A stretch of 64,000 bases of DNA from Rhynchopus euleeides. Taxonomy: Eukaryota > Euglenozoa > Diplonemea > Diplonemida > Diplonemidae. The notes beneath the pieces are model-generated. The model did not search any database. It saw nothing but the letters and a program-made list of their open reading frames with translations, and was not told the DNA's origin. Position 1 is the stretch's first letter. Each line of letters starts with the position of its first letter. The translations under genes and the position numbers were made by a program. Positions 1 through 9,691 of the stretch are shown one piece after another. Location of the stretch: the NCBI GenBank assembly GCA_963210315.1, contig OY723315.1, positions 1,054,001 through 1,118,000 on the forward strand. Reading direction: 5' to 3'.

Positions 1-786
1 CCTCCTTCCAAGACCACCAAGGAGGTCAGACGCCCCACCTCATACGTGTCCGACTTCTGCTCCACCAACGCTGACTGCCAGCTCACGGGCGACACAAAAG
101 CTGTGTGCGTCGCCACCGCCCCTGTCTCCTGTGCCTGCGGACCGGGATACCACCACCTGACGGACAGCGTGCCCCTCTGCGTGTCACAGGACAGCATCCA
201 GCTCGGCTACTCTATATACACCCCGTCAGCACCCTGCAGTGCCTTCAACGCCACACTCAAGGCCGCCCTCCTCACCGCCTTACAGCAGGCCCTCGGCGAC
301 GTCACCACCATGCACCACACCTGCGGTGCCACCTTCGGCCTCACCACCCTCACTGCCTCTGTCGCCGACGCCTGCGCCGGGCAGGCCAGCCTGCGGGACG
401 CCTTCAACGCCGCAGCTGCAGCCGACACACGCCTTGCCCCCCTGGGCATGGCGAGGTACGCGCGCCTCTCCCACGGTGCCCCCTGTGATGCTGGCACCGC
501 CCTCCGCTCCGTTATGGATGGATCAGGGGTGTGCCACGCCCTTGCATGCCCCTCGATGCACGAGCCTGCTTTTGAGACCGACTTGGGCCGGTATGTGTGT
601 GTCCCGACACCGACCCTCATGCCGGGCTCCGCCTCTCCCGCCTCCCCCACGCTGGAGATAACCGCCCTCGCTGTGGGTGCCGTTGTGTTCGTTGTTCTCG
701 TTATCCTAGTCGCTGCATCCCTCCTGCGGAAGGGCTGCGGCACGCCACTGCCTCCGTTGGCCAACGAGCCAGACTCTACTGTTTAG
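1..786 (+). CDS. Cys-rich single-pass membrane glycoprotein, 5' truncated
   Basis: The reading frame is open from base 1 to the TAG at 784-786, so the N-terminus lies outside the window. The first 15 codons (PPSKTT... to the first DFC) match the linker before the second Cys-rich module of the paralogues at 4695-6406 and 34606-36294, so this is their C-terminal half. It shows a Cys-rich module (C-x5-DC-x2-TGD, then CACGPGY), a domain of about 120 residues with conserved Cys, a Pro/Ser linker, one membrane span (about codons 218-240, VGAVVFVVLVILVAA) and a short basic then acidic tail. A type I surface protein is inferred. I recognise no named family beyond the paralogy. Confidence 0.75.
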   Translation, partial: PPSKTTKEVRRPTSYVSDFCSTNADCQLTGDTKAVCVATAPVSCACGPGYHHLTDSVPLCVSQDSIQLGYSIYTPSAPCSAFNATLKAALLTALQQALGDVTTMHHTCGATFGLTTLTASVADACAGQASLRDAFNAAAAADTRLAPLGMARYARLSHGAPCDAGTALRSVMDGSGVCHALACPSMHEPAFETDLGRYVCVPTPTLMPGSASPASPTLEITALAVGAVVFVVLVILVAASLLRKGCGTPLPPLANEPDSTV

Positions 787-909
787 CGACAGCGGCATTG
801 CCACTGTCTCTCCACCCCCCAACCTGCAGATCTGCTCGAACGAGTGAAGGGAGATCATCCTTGCGCTTCCTTTAACTTCTATTTTAATACCCCCCCCCCC
901 AGTGGATAT

Positions 910-1003
910 CCCCCGTGGCGAAAAAAATTTTTTTCTCCCAAAAAAAAATATTTCTGGAAACCAGCTTGGCGAAAAAAAATATTTTCGCCACGGGATTTTT
1001 GGC
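910..1003. repeat. Imperfect inverted repeat flanking A/T tracts
   Basis: CCCGTGGCGAAAA near 912 pairs with TTTTCGCCACGGG near 985-1000, with A/T runs between. It could form a hairpin of about 90 nt. Similar GGCGAAAA/TTTTCGCC runs recur near 1580-1600. Confidence 0.55.
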
Positions 1004-1054
1004 TGGGGGAAAAAGTCCGAGTTCCCTGCCCTGGAGGTCAGATTTCTTTTCAAC

Positions 1055-1513
1055 TATTTATCAAAGCCCTGAACTCTGACGCACAGCAGGCCAAGCTGGT
1101 CGATACATCGACAGCGAAATTTGTGTCCTCGGTCGGACTTCACGACTGTGTCAAAGGCAGGCACAGGCCTCCTGGAGGGGGCACAGGAGGACGCTCTGGT
1201 TGCGCAGTGGACGACGGTGAAGACTATGCTTCGCCAGTTCCGTCGAGAAGTTGCTAACAGTCACGTACACTTTGGTTGTTTATGGTTTACACTTCCCCGC
1301 AAGACTTGCTCGATGATGTCCTCAAGTATGCGAGGTTATTTGGAGTCCGGCCTCCCAGTTTCCGCTCTGCGGGCTTCATTTGATGACATTCAGGTCATCC
1401 AGACGGACAAAATAATGCAGAGGAAGACCTCGTTCGGGCAATTTGGCAACGGCAAGTACGCGTGTTGGGGCGGAGGTTCCAGAAGGGCGATCATGACTGA
1501 CCGAGCGGGTTGA
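1055..1513 (+). pseudogene. Possible decayed coding remnant
   Basis: Protein-like stretches appear in different frames: an Ala/Gln-rich helix near 1060-1130, YTSPQDLLDDVLKYARLF near 1280-1345, and EEDLVRAIWQRQVRVLGRRF near 1423-1480. Two in-frame stops (near 1380) lie between the last two. This looks like a broken gene or transposon fragment. The family is unknown and confidence is low. Confidence 0.2.
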
Positions 1514-1517
1514 GGTT

Positions 1518-1540
1518 TCGGCGCCCGAAGGGCGCCGAAA
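1518..1540. repeat. Perfect short hairpin followed by an A run
   Basis: TTCGGCGCCC, a GAA loop and GGGCGCCGAA form a 10-bp perfect stem followed by seven A. It sits among A-rich repeats, and no gene ends here. Confidence 0.6.
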
Positions 1541-4500
1541 AAAATTGAGGGGTAAAAAAAAATTCTGGCAAAATCGAGGGTCGAGAAATTTTTTTCGCCA
1601 CCGGAAAAACCAGATTTTGGTGTCAGGATACAGCCTGGCCCCCCCCCCAAAAAAAAAAATGTGGCACTGTTTTGACGCAGTGTGGCGCAGCGAACTGTAT
1701 CCAGTAGCCTTAGTTCTTAGCCCCACTCTGTCCACCCCCTGGGCATTACGCATGATACCTTTACTGTCTTCAACTTCCCTCTCGTAGCTTCCTCTTAGAT
1801 TATTCCTTGTAGCGCGGCGTTCCGCCTTTCTTCACTTTGTGGCGGTGTGCCTCTCTCTTTGAGTTCTATTCTTTTTTACGGAGGGGGCGTTTTCAGCTCC
1901 CGAAATATTTCCAACTGTGTCGTTGCTCCCCTTTTCTCTCTTGAGATTCACTCAGTTGTACTGTCTTTTGTCTGGGGACAGGGATGCCCATCGCAGACAC
2001 CTTGTCCGGGGTGGGGAGTGCTAGTGTGCAGGAGGACCGCACGCCGTGACGGCGTGCGGCAGTCTGCCAAGGAGGAGGGGGGGCAAGCCAATCACGCCAA
2101 CCTCGTGGCTCTCTTCTTGTGCCGTGATCCCCCCTTCAGTCCGCCCTCCTCCCTCCCGTCCCCCCACCCCCTCCGCCCTGTATTATCCCATGGGTAGCGG
2201 GTGGCTTGCTTCTGGATGAAATGGGAGGTGGTCCTTCGAACCTTTTGGAAGAAAACTGCACTGTGCGGATGGGAGCGGCCTGTCAGTGGGCGCGAAGCCC
2301 TGCGTGAAAGGAAAAAAACGCGCAGCGTGGCCTTACTCTTTACTGGTGGCTGCCAATTCAAATCATTCAAAAGCTGGTTGAAGGGGGGGGGGGGGGCGGG
2401 GTCTTCACCCCTCCCCCGATATGTTTTTTTCGGGCGCTCTTCGTCATTCTTCACCTTATTATCAAACAGGAGAGTCGCCAACAGTCCTGGGTAAGACGTT
2501 AAACTGCCTGGGGGGGCCGTCCCCGGACCATGACGGGTGCCTGCACCAGGAGTCTAGCACGGCCGTGGTCCAGGGCATGACCGAAAACTGCTTGGGTACC
2601 GAGGCTCCCCAGACCAGGATGGGTGGAGACACCTGGAGTCTAAATAGTCACACCACGTCAGGCCAGACCTTCGCATTGCACTCCGCGAAGACTGCCACAC
2701 AGCCGCGGGGCAGGTGTGCAGCCTGTGGAAAACCTCGTACAGAAAAGACTGTAAGGGACGACAGCCCCGCCGAGGCGATACAGCGCCAGACGCGGCCCGA
2801 GTTTCTGGAGACCGACCGGGGAACTGGTACGTCTTCAGGATAAGCGCCTCACAGAGGACTGATCCTCACCTGTGTGATCCGTGAACCTCAGCCCCATGGT
2901 ACTGGAGTGGAGCGGGTGCCTCGACCTCTTTTCGGGTTTTTTCTATTTCTATATTTTCTTTTGGGTGCGTCCACCAAAGAAAACGTGGCCACCCACTCGC
3001 AGAGGCTCCCGAAAGCTCCAGCATCAGCTCGAGGTTCATGGTGTAGATCGGTGTCTCCAGAAGAAGGGGATGTCCGGTCGAAGAAGACAAACGACGAAGA
3101 CAACCACACAGGCCGCACAAAAAAAAATACCCTTCGTCAGCACCTGGCAGCGAAGTCCCCTCACGTGTGGTTTGGGGGGGGAGGGGGCAGTGGGGGTAGA
3201 CCAGAGCTCGCTCGGTGCGACCTGCACTCTCCTAAAAAGATTGACGTGTGGGTGGGGATAGCCCAAGAGAGGAATTTTTGTCAAACGAAACACGCCATTT
3301 GACCCAGTTGGGTTTCTAGCTGGAACATCAGGGCGCAGCCGGCACAGTCGACACCTTCTTTTGACACAGCCCATAGGGGCGATGGGGGGGGGGGTGGGGT
3401 GGGGGGGGGTTACTATTTGAAAAATAGGATAAAAAGGGGGTGGGTCGGTGACTGCACCAGAGTGCGCCTCACAAATTCGGTGCAACGTGACATAGCTCGC
3501 ACACACCGTGTCACAGAGAACCGCCCCTCCCAATGAAGCGATTATGCGCCTGATGGGGGAAAACATCATAGACAGCACAGGTCTAGGCAGTAGCCTACCT
3601 CTCTTAGTGCCTGTGATTGTCGACACCAAAAAAATGATGGAACCTTTGATACACCTTTCGGGCGTTCCACATTGTCTTGGGGCTGTGTTTTGCCTTGAGA
3701 CGCAAGTGTGCGCCGCAAGAAAACTTCGGGTTGTCCCACCTCCTCCCGAAGATAAGAACCTGGGAAGCTAAGAAGGGATCACTGTCTCCCCCATCTTGCT
3801 CGATGCGGGGGGGCTGGGCAGGACAGATCGATCCCAGCACGTATTTTTTGATGCCAAATGGGGCCTCCGCCATCTGAATATTTATGGGGCAAACGTTTAG
3901 CGTGTTTTTTTCTCGAAAACCCCCCCCCCCCGGAGGAACTAAAACACCAAGAAAAAGAACGCACCATCCATTTTCATCACCGCAGCGGAACGACACCTCA
4001 CATGATTGCATCGTTACACCTCTTTCCAGCACCGCAGAATCGCGCCCCTCCTTGGCGTGTGTTACGCATGACACCAGACGGCCATACCAGAAAAGTGTGT
4101 CTGCCGGTCGGTAGAGAGAAGAGAGTGGGAAGGACTTTCTCCCCACCCTCCATATCCGCCTCCACGAGCTGCACGCTGATCCTCCCGCCGCTGATTCACC
4201 CCCCGATCCCCCCTCCCCCCTCCCAGCCAAAGGTGCTGGGTGACTTGCTTTTTCATTCACTCTCGACGATCAAAAAACCCCCCCCCCCTATCCCAGCTGT
4301 CTGCATGATTGCCTTCAAGCACCCATCTTTTCTTCTTTTTTTTGCCCTTTTTTGAGTCTTCTTTTTTCAAGTTGTGCAATTGGCGAGGCTTGGATTGGAG
4401 GGGCCTCTGTGTGCCTTGCCGAGCCAGGAGTGATCCCCAGCTTTCTCAGTTGTGCTACACACCGAAGCCTCCAGCAAATATAGCCACATGTCTGTGTGTG

Positions 4501-4672
4501 ACATGTGTGACAAGGCGGGCCACTCGGTGCCATCCCCCACACAGCACAGCGCCCCATCCCCCTCCGTGCGTGGAGCAATTCCATCCCGATGCTTGGGTTG
4601 GGAAAGCCCCCACCTGTGTGTCTTGCGGTTGATTACCTATCACCCACCCTGCGCCACACCCACACCCCTTGC

Positions 4673-4674
4673 AG
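4673..4674 (+). promoter_or_regulatory. Inferred trans-splice acceptor AG
   Basis: A C-rich tract (CACACCCCTTGCAG) ends 20 nt before the ATG at 4695. A second AG at 4681-4682 is possible. Confidence 0.5.
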
Positions 4675-4694
4675 CTACACAGGCGACGTGAGAC

Positions 4695-6406
4695 ATGCTG
4701 CCTACTGGTGCTGCCTGGGCCTGCCTTGTGGCGTTGCTCCATTTGGCTGTGCCTGCCGCTGCGCAGCCCCCCTCACGCAACACCACGACAGCGTGGTGCT
4801 CTACGAATGCGCGCTGCAGGGAGGACGGCGACCCGATGGGGTACTGCGACTTCGACCACCTTGTCTGCGAGTGCTCTGCAGGCTACGGCCCCCTTCTCGT
4901 GGAAGGGGAGTGGCGGTGGTTCGGCTGCTACGCAGAGGTGCGGCAGGCGCGTGTGATCCTCACATTCGGCGGGCAGTGCGCCGAGGATGGCAGCCTCCCA
5001 GCAGACGTGAAGTCTGGGCTGATCTCCCTGGTTGGTGAGTCAGCAAAGGGGACCGTCACAGACTTTTCACATGCATGCGAGACGCTGACGGTGGTGCTGA
5101 CGGTTGGCGTGATGGCAACAAACATCGATGCGGTTCAGCCTGCCACGCTCGAACCTGTGCTGCAGGATGCGCTCGTTGCGGCAGGCCCTGTGCTGACGGA
5201 CCAGCTCGGGATGACGGTGTCAGTCAGCTCGTCGGCAGATCCCTCTATCCTGCCTCTGCCGCCTGCACCCATTGGGTTGACGAATGCCCCCAGCACGCCA
5301 GCGCCGACGACAGCCGGGCCTATGGAGTGCACCACAGCGCCTAATGCCTACACCGCTTTTGCCATCATGCTGCCCAGTGGTACTGCCAGCCGACCAGGTG
5401 CATCACAGGGTTTGTGCTGGTGCAGCGTGCAGGTGGGCAGAACTCCACAGGCTTCACCTGCACCGAGTCCTCGGTAGAGGCACCCTGTGTTGTGAGCGGG
5501 GACTGCACGTGGGATGCCCTGAAGGTGCTCTGCGAGTCTGGCGTGTGTTTGGAGCCGATATATCCGACAAAGTCAACACCCACGGTTGTCATGCCGCGTT
5601 CTGTGGATCCGGATGTGTGCATCACCGACAGCGACTGCCAGACATCAGGAGACTCGGCAGCGGTGTGTGTTGAGGGTGCGGGGCAGGGCAACTACTGCAT
5701 CTGTGGCCAGGGTTTCGAGGTGGCGTCTGCCAATCTGTTTGTCTGTGTGCCGGAGGTGGCGACGACGGTGCGGCTGACGTTCAGCACCTTGTTCCCCGAT
5801 GCGTCCTGCGCCAACTTCACGGTGCCAGTGGAGGACGCACTCAAGGGCATCATTGCAGACATCCTCGGTGAGGTGCAGCAAGCAATCGACTCCTGCGGCT
5901 CCGTCTCCGTCGGCGGAGTGGTGCAGGCCCTCCGCACCAATGCAGAGAACTACGCCTCAGGGACATCCAGCCTCGCGAATGACATCCGCGTCGGGATCGC
6001 TGCATCGGGGAACACCGGCCTGCAGAGCCTCGGGACTGTCGCCAACGCACGGCTGAGCGTGGCGATGACGGCATGTGCATCCCCGGGCGCACTCGAGACC
6101 TTCTTAGACGACGAGGACCGGTGCCAGGCAGTGACATGTGAGACCGGAACCCGCTCCCAGGTCAACAACATCTACGTGTGTCTGGGTACTGGGGCGCCTT
6201 CGAGGCCTGCGCCTTCAGATGACGACGACCTTTCTGGGGCAGGCATCGCAGCTATTGTGATCGGTGCTGTCTTCGTCGCATCGGCCGCCATCCTCGCGGT
6301 GATATACTTCGTGGGGAAAACCTTCCAGGTCGGGCCGGCAGCCCTCGAGGAGGAGCAGGCGGGCCACCCCGAGCAGGCGACACACCAGCCCGACGTCGTA
6401 GTTTGA
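4695..6406 (+). CDS. Cys-rich type I membrane glycoprotein with an apparent frameshift
   Basis: Start chosen at the first ATG after the acceptor; it begins a clear signal peptide (about residues 1-24, ending AVPAAAQ). Module 1 (WCSTNARC...ECSAGY) is followed by a domain of about 150 residues, a Pro/Thr linker, Cys pairs, module 2 (DPDVCITDSDC...YCICGQGF), a second domain (LTFSTLFPDASC...), the conserved SDDDDLS motif, one membrane span and an acidic Glu-rich tail. The order matches the paralogue at 34606-36294. The frame shifts by one base near 5375-5380: the first part would stop at 5477, but homology (CQPTRC against CQPTQC in the paralogue) moves to the other frame. It is either a sequencing error or a recently broken gene. 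No GT-AG intron repairs it. Confidence 0.7.
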
Positions 6407-7746
6407 TGCGTGTTTGATGCATGTGTCCAAGGCTTTCACCATGGGCAGCGCGCAAGTCTTGCCCGTCGGCCCTCTTCTTGAACTGCATGTAGTGAACACC
6501 AAGTGCCAGACCAGGTGCCACTGGGCATGCCCACACACGCGATAGTGTGGGGTGGGGCAAACTGTGCGTTTCGCGTCTTGTTGTCCGTTTGAGGGTGCTC
6601 CGAGCGGTGCACCTCGTGTTTTTTTCTTTGCCAGTACATCATCGCAACATATCGCCTTATCTTGCCTTTGTTGAACATGCATCTTGCCTTCCCCTTGTTT
6701 TTTGAAGCAGAGCCCGGGTTTGGGTGACGGAAACTCGGGGAGCCAGCCGAGAGAGTTCCGTCCGAAGAACTTGGCCAGTCCGGACGGCCGAAACTGTGTT
6801 GGGTGTTGGGGGGGGTGGTTTTGAAAGGGCCCGCATCGCGCCGCAGTTTGGGGGAGAAACGCGACTGGGCCTGGCCACATTCCAGCCACCTTGAATCCAA
6901 GTCTCTGTTTGACCGAAGAATCCATCGTGCATTCGAAGGAGCACTTACTTCTTCCAAAAATACCACACGCGCACGACGATGTTTGTGTTTGTGTTTCTGT
7001 GATTTGTTGTTATGCCTGTGCACACATTCACACCAACCTTCATCAGGCAAACCACATGAGGTTTGTTCCAGGTTTGACGCACAAACAACGCCTTGTCTTT
7101 TCGATTCAACATCCTTTGCACGCGGAAAGTGTCATTCAGCTCTGCCAGCCGTGCTCTCCACACCACCCCCTTCCGAGCAAGAGGGTTCGCAAGCAGTGTG
7201 TCGCGTGAATCACCAACGCATCAAACGAAGTACAAAAACAGTTATATCAAGAGCGGAATAACTGAAGTGACACATTTTTCCTGCCGAATTCTAGAAAGGC
7301 CTAGACCCCTCCTTCAGGCTGCTTTCCATGGCTTCGGGCAGCCTTCGGGCACAAGTCCTTGGACACCTTGGCATCTTACACTCTGACACACACCGGTTGG
7401 CGCGTTCATTCCACGTTGGCACCCCAACCTGTGCGTGATGAAGAATTATTCCAATGAGGCTTGGGTAGTCTGGGAACCCAGACTCTCAGGCAGATGCCAG
7501 GGTAATCACGCCATTCATCCGTACACATGATACTCCTGTCCCTGCATACTACACACACGCATCACCGCGGGGTTGCTTGCGCACACTGCCGCATGCCTCA
7601 CACACACACCTATGAGCGCTAGCGAAGCGTCCCTGCTGCTGACCCAGTCCGAGGGCAGGGAGAGAGTCCATATCGCCCCATCCCCCAGCATTCGATTTGC
7701 GGAGTGCTGCACTCGCGTGGCGCAGCATCCCATGTAGGCCGGGGAA
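6407..7746. other. Intergenic, no gene seen
   Basis: 1.3 kb after the glycoprotein stop. Open frames here lack recognisable domains or gene-like composition. T-rich and CA-rich stretches near 6960-7030 may be 3'-UTR or spacer. Confidence 0.6.
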
Positions 7747-8390
7747 CCCCCCCCCCCCTACTGGGGGGGGCTAAATAGAAGGGGGGGGGGCCTATTAGAA
7801 GGGGGGGGTCTGAAAATTCGAAATCCATAAAAAATTTCGCCGAATACAAGGGGGGGGGCTTGTATTCGGCGGAAGCCGAATTTCAGCCAAATTTCAAATT
7901 TTCAACCGGTTTTTCCAGTCATAACAGGCACCCCATGGTCAAAATGACCCCACTGCGGTCCGCACGGAATCCGAACATTCAAAGGAACGGGTTTTTGGAC
8001 ACCAGTGTGGGGGTCCTCGCAGGTTGCTGACTCCCGGGAATATCCTCCCATTATCAGGACCCAAACCAGACCCACATTTCATGTGTGATACTTGGCACCT
8101 CCACCCACAAAATGACCCCACCACGATCCGCACGGATTCCGAATAGTGCAATGGAAGGCGAAAATCGCGATTCCACGAGGTGACCTGGGGCAAAATTCAC
8201 CAAAATTTGGAAAATTCGGCTTCCGCCGAATACAAGCCCCCCCCCCTTGTATTTGACCCCCCCCTTCTATTTGGCCACCCACTGCAAAAATTGCCTAAAA
8301 TTTTGGGCCCTCGAAAACCCCCAAAAAAACTCGATCCTACGCCGAATACAAGGGGGGGGGCTTCTATTTAGCCCCCCCCAGTAGGGGGGG
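7747..8390. mobile_element. Fold-back element with about 30-bp inverted ends
   Basis: The left end (7750-7780: C run, TACTGG, G run, CTAAATAGAAG) is the reverse complement of the right end (8360-8390). Inner inverted repeats built on TTGTATTCGGC/GCCGAATACAA lie near 7858-7885 and 8212-8240. About 640 bp with no coding potential; MITE-like. No target duplication is evident because both flanks are G/C homopolymers. Confidence 0.6.
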
Positions 8391-9528
8391 TCAAATGCCA
8401 CCCTTTTACGTGGACAAACACGATTTTTCAAAAAACCGGCGCAGAGGCCCCAAAGCCCCCGTAAACCCTCCAAACCCCCCCAGATCGGTCCGGAAACCCA
8501 TCGAACCCCACTTTTCCACCATTCCGGGCACCTCAGGTGCCCGAATTGGGGTACCTAAATTTTGTGCCACCGTTTGGTACCGGACAGTGCCACTGTGTGG
8601 GAGGTTGGAAAAGAAAATGCCCCAACACACCACATCTGAGGGTTGCAATGCATGTTGCTTGCCAACCACGTCATCCGGTGGGTGTCAGGCGCTATGTAGG
8701 TGGCATTAGCCAGGTCTTCGATGAGTTCTGGCTTGTATATGTACCTCCCTGCCACCATGCACCGGGAGGCTGCCTGTAGGTACGGAACAAGTCCAGATGG
8801 TCGTGTGATTCCTGTGCAGCAGTGCTCCACAACCGGGATGTGTTGACAACGACTGTTGCAACACGAGCTGTACATTCCGGGAACACACGAAGTGCGCTGT
8901 CGTGGTACCCATTGTGCCAGAATTGGTAGTTGCTGCGGTCTACTTTGCCTGGCCCAAGAGCACTGGTACTGAACGGTGCAATATGCGTGGCGAGGTGAAT
9001 GCAACGGAAGGGCGCAAAGTCAATACAGCTCTCGGATGGCGGGTGGTGGTGCCACTAGTGTGTGACGTTCACTCGAGGATACAACGCATCACAATGAATC
9101 AGCAACCGTGGACCGAGTACAATACGCTCTCTGTGGCTGGTGTGGGGGACAAAGGCAGTGCCTGTGCCGCAGGCAGGGAGGTACATATACAAGCCAGAAC
9201 ACATCGAAGACCTGGCTCATGCCACCTACATAGCGCCTGACACCCACCGGATGACGTGGTTGGCAAGCAACATGCATTGCAACCCTCAGATGTGGTGTGT
9301 TGGGGCATTTTCTTTTCCAACCTCCCACACAGTGGCACTGTCCGGTACCAAACGGTGGCACAAAATTTAGGTACCCCAATTCGGGCACCTGAGGTGCCCG
9401 GAATGGTGGAAAAGTGGGGTTCGATGGGTTTCCGGACCGATCTGGGGGGGTTTGGAGGGTTTACGGGGGCTTTGGGGCCTCTGCGCCGGTTTTTTGAAAA
9501 ATCGTGTTTGTCACCCCCATTTGACCCC
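8384..9528. mobile_element. Fold-back element with about 360-bp near-identical inverted arms
   Basis: The left arm (8384-8754) reappears as its reverse complement at 9172-9528 with only a few mismatches. Both outer ends carry GGGGGGGTCAAATG. The unique centre (about 8755-9171, 420 bp) has no recognised gene. Each arm encodes, pointing away from its end, the same short peptide (GRYIYKPE..IEDLA.ATYIAP...), either a relic of a transposon protein or chance. It abuts the preceding fold-back element. Confidence 0.7.
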
Positions 9529-9655
9529 CCCTAACCCCCCCCCCCTCTACCCCGTCTCCCCTTGACTCTTCTCCGCAAAAGCAGACGGGTGCCCGCTTGG
9601 GCACCTCCCTGTTTTGCGGGGTGTCGGGGCAGTTCACATTGCACCATCATGCCGC

Positions 9656-9657
9656 AG
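9656..9657 (+). promoter_or_regulatory. Inferred trans-splice acceptor AG
   Basis: CATGCCGCAG lies 34 nt before the ATG at 9692. Another AG at 9673-9674 is also possible. Confidence 0.35.
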
Positions 9658-9691
9658 GTTGCCTGATAATCCAGGGAAAGGCGCTTCGACA

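Larger units (their letters stand above)
787..4672. other. Gene-free, repeat-rich interval
   Basis: No convincing gene is seen over 3.9 kb. It holds A/T-tract inverted repeats (about 910-1003), a hairpin followed by an A run (1518-1540), a GCACGCCG/CGGCGTGC hairpin near 2040-2058, and G or C homopolymers (for example 2388, 3387, 3920, 4280). A segment near 4238-4285 is shared with the second intron of the SUA5-like gene. The stretch 2470-2840 is open but has no recognisable domain. Confidence 0.6.

Noticed and set aside
2421-2843. 140-codon frame (VLGKTLNCLGGPSPDHDG...)
   Set aside because: Open but without a domain, start context or acceptor. It may be a retroelement fragment, but I cannot support a family.
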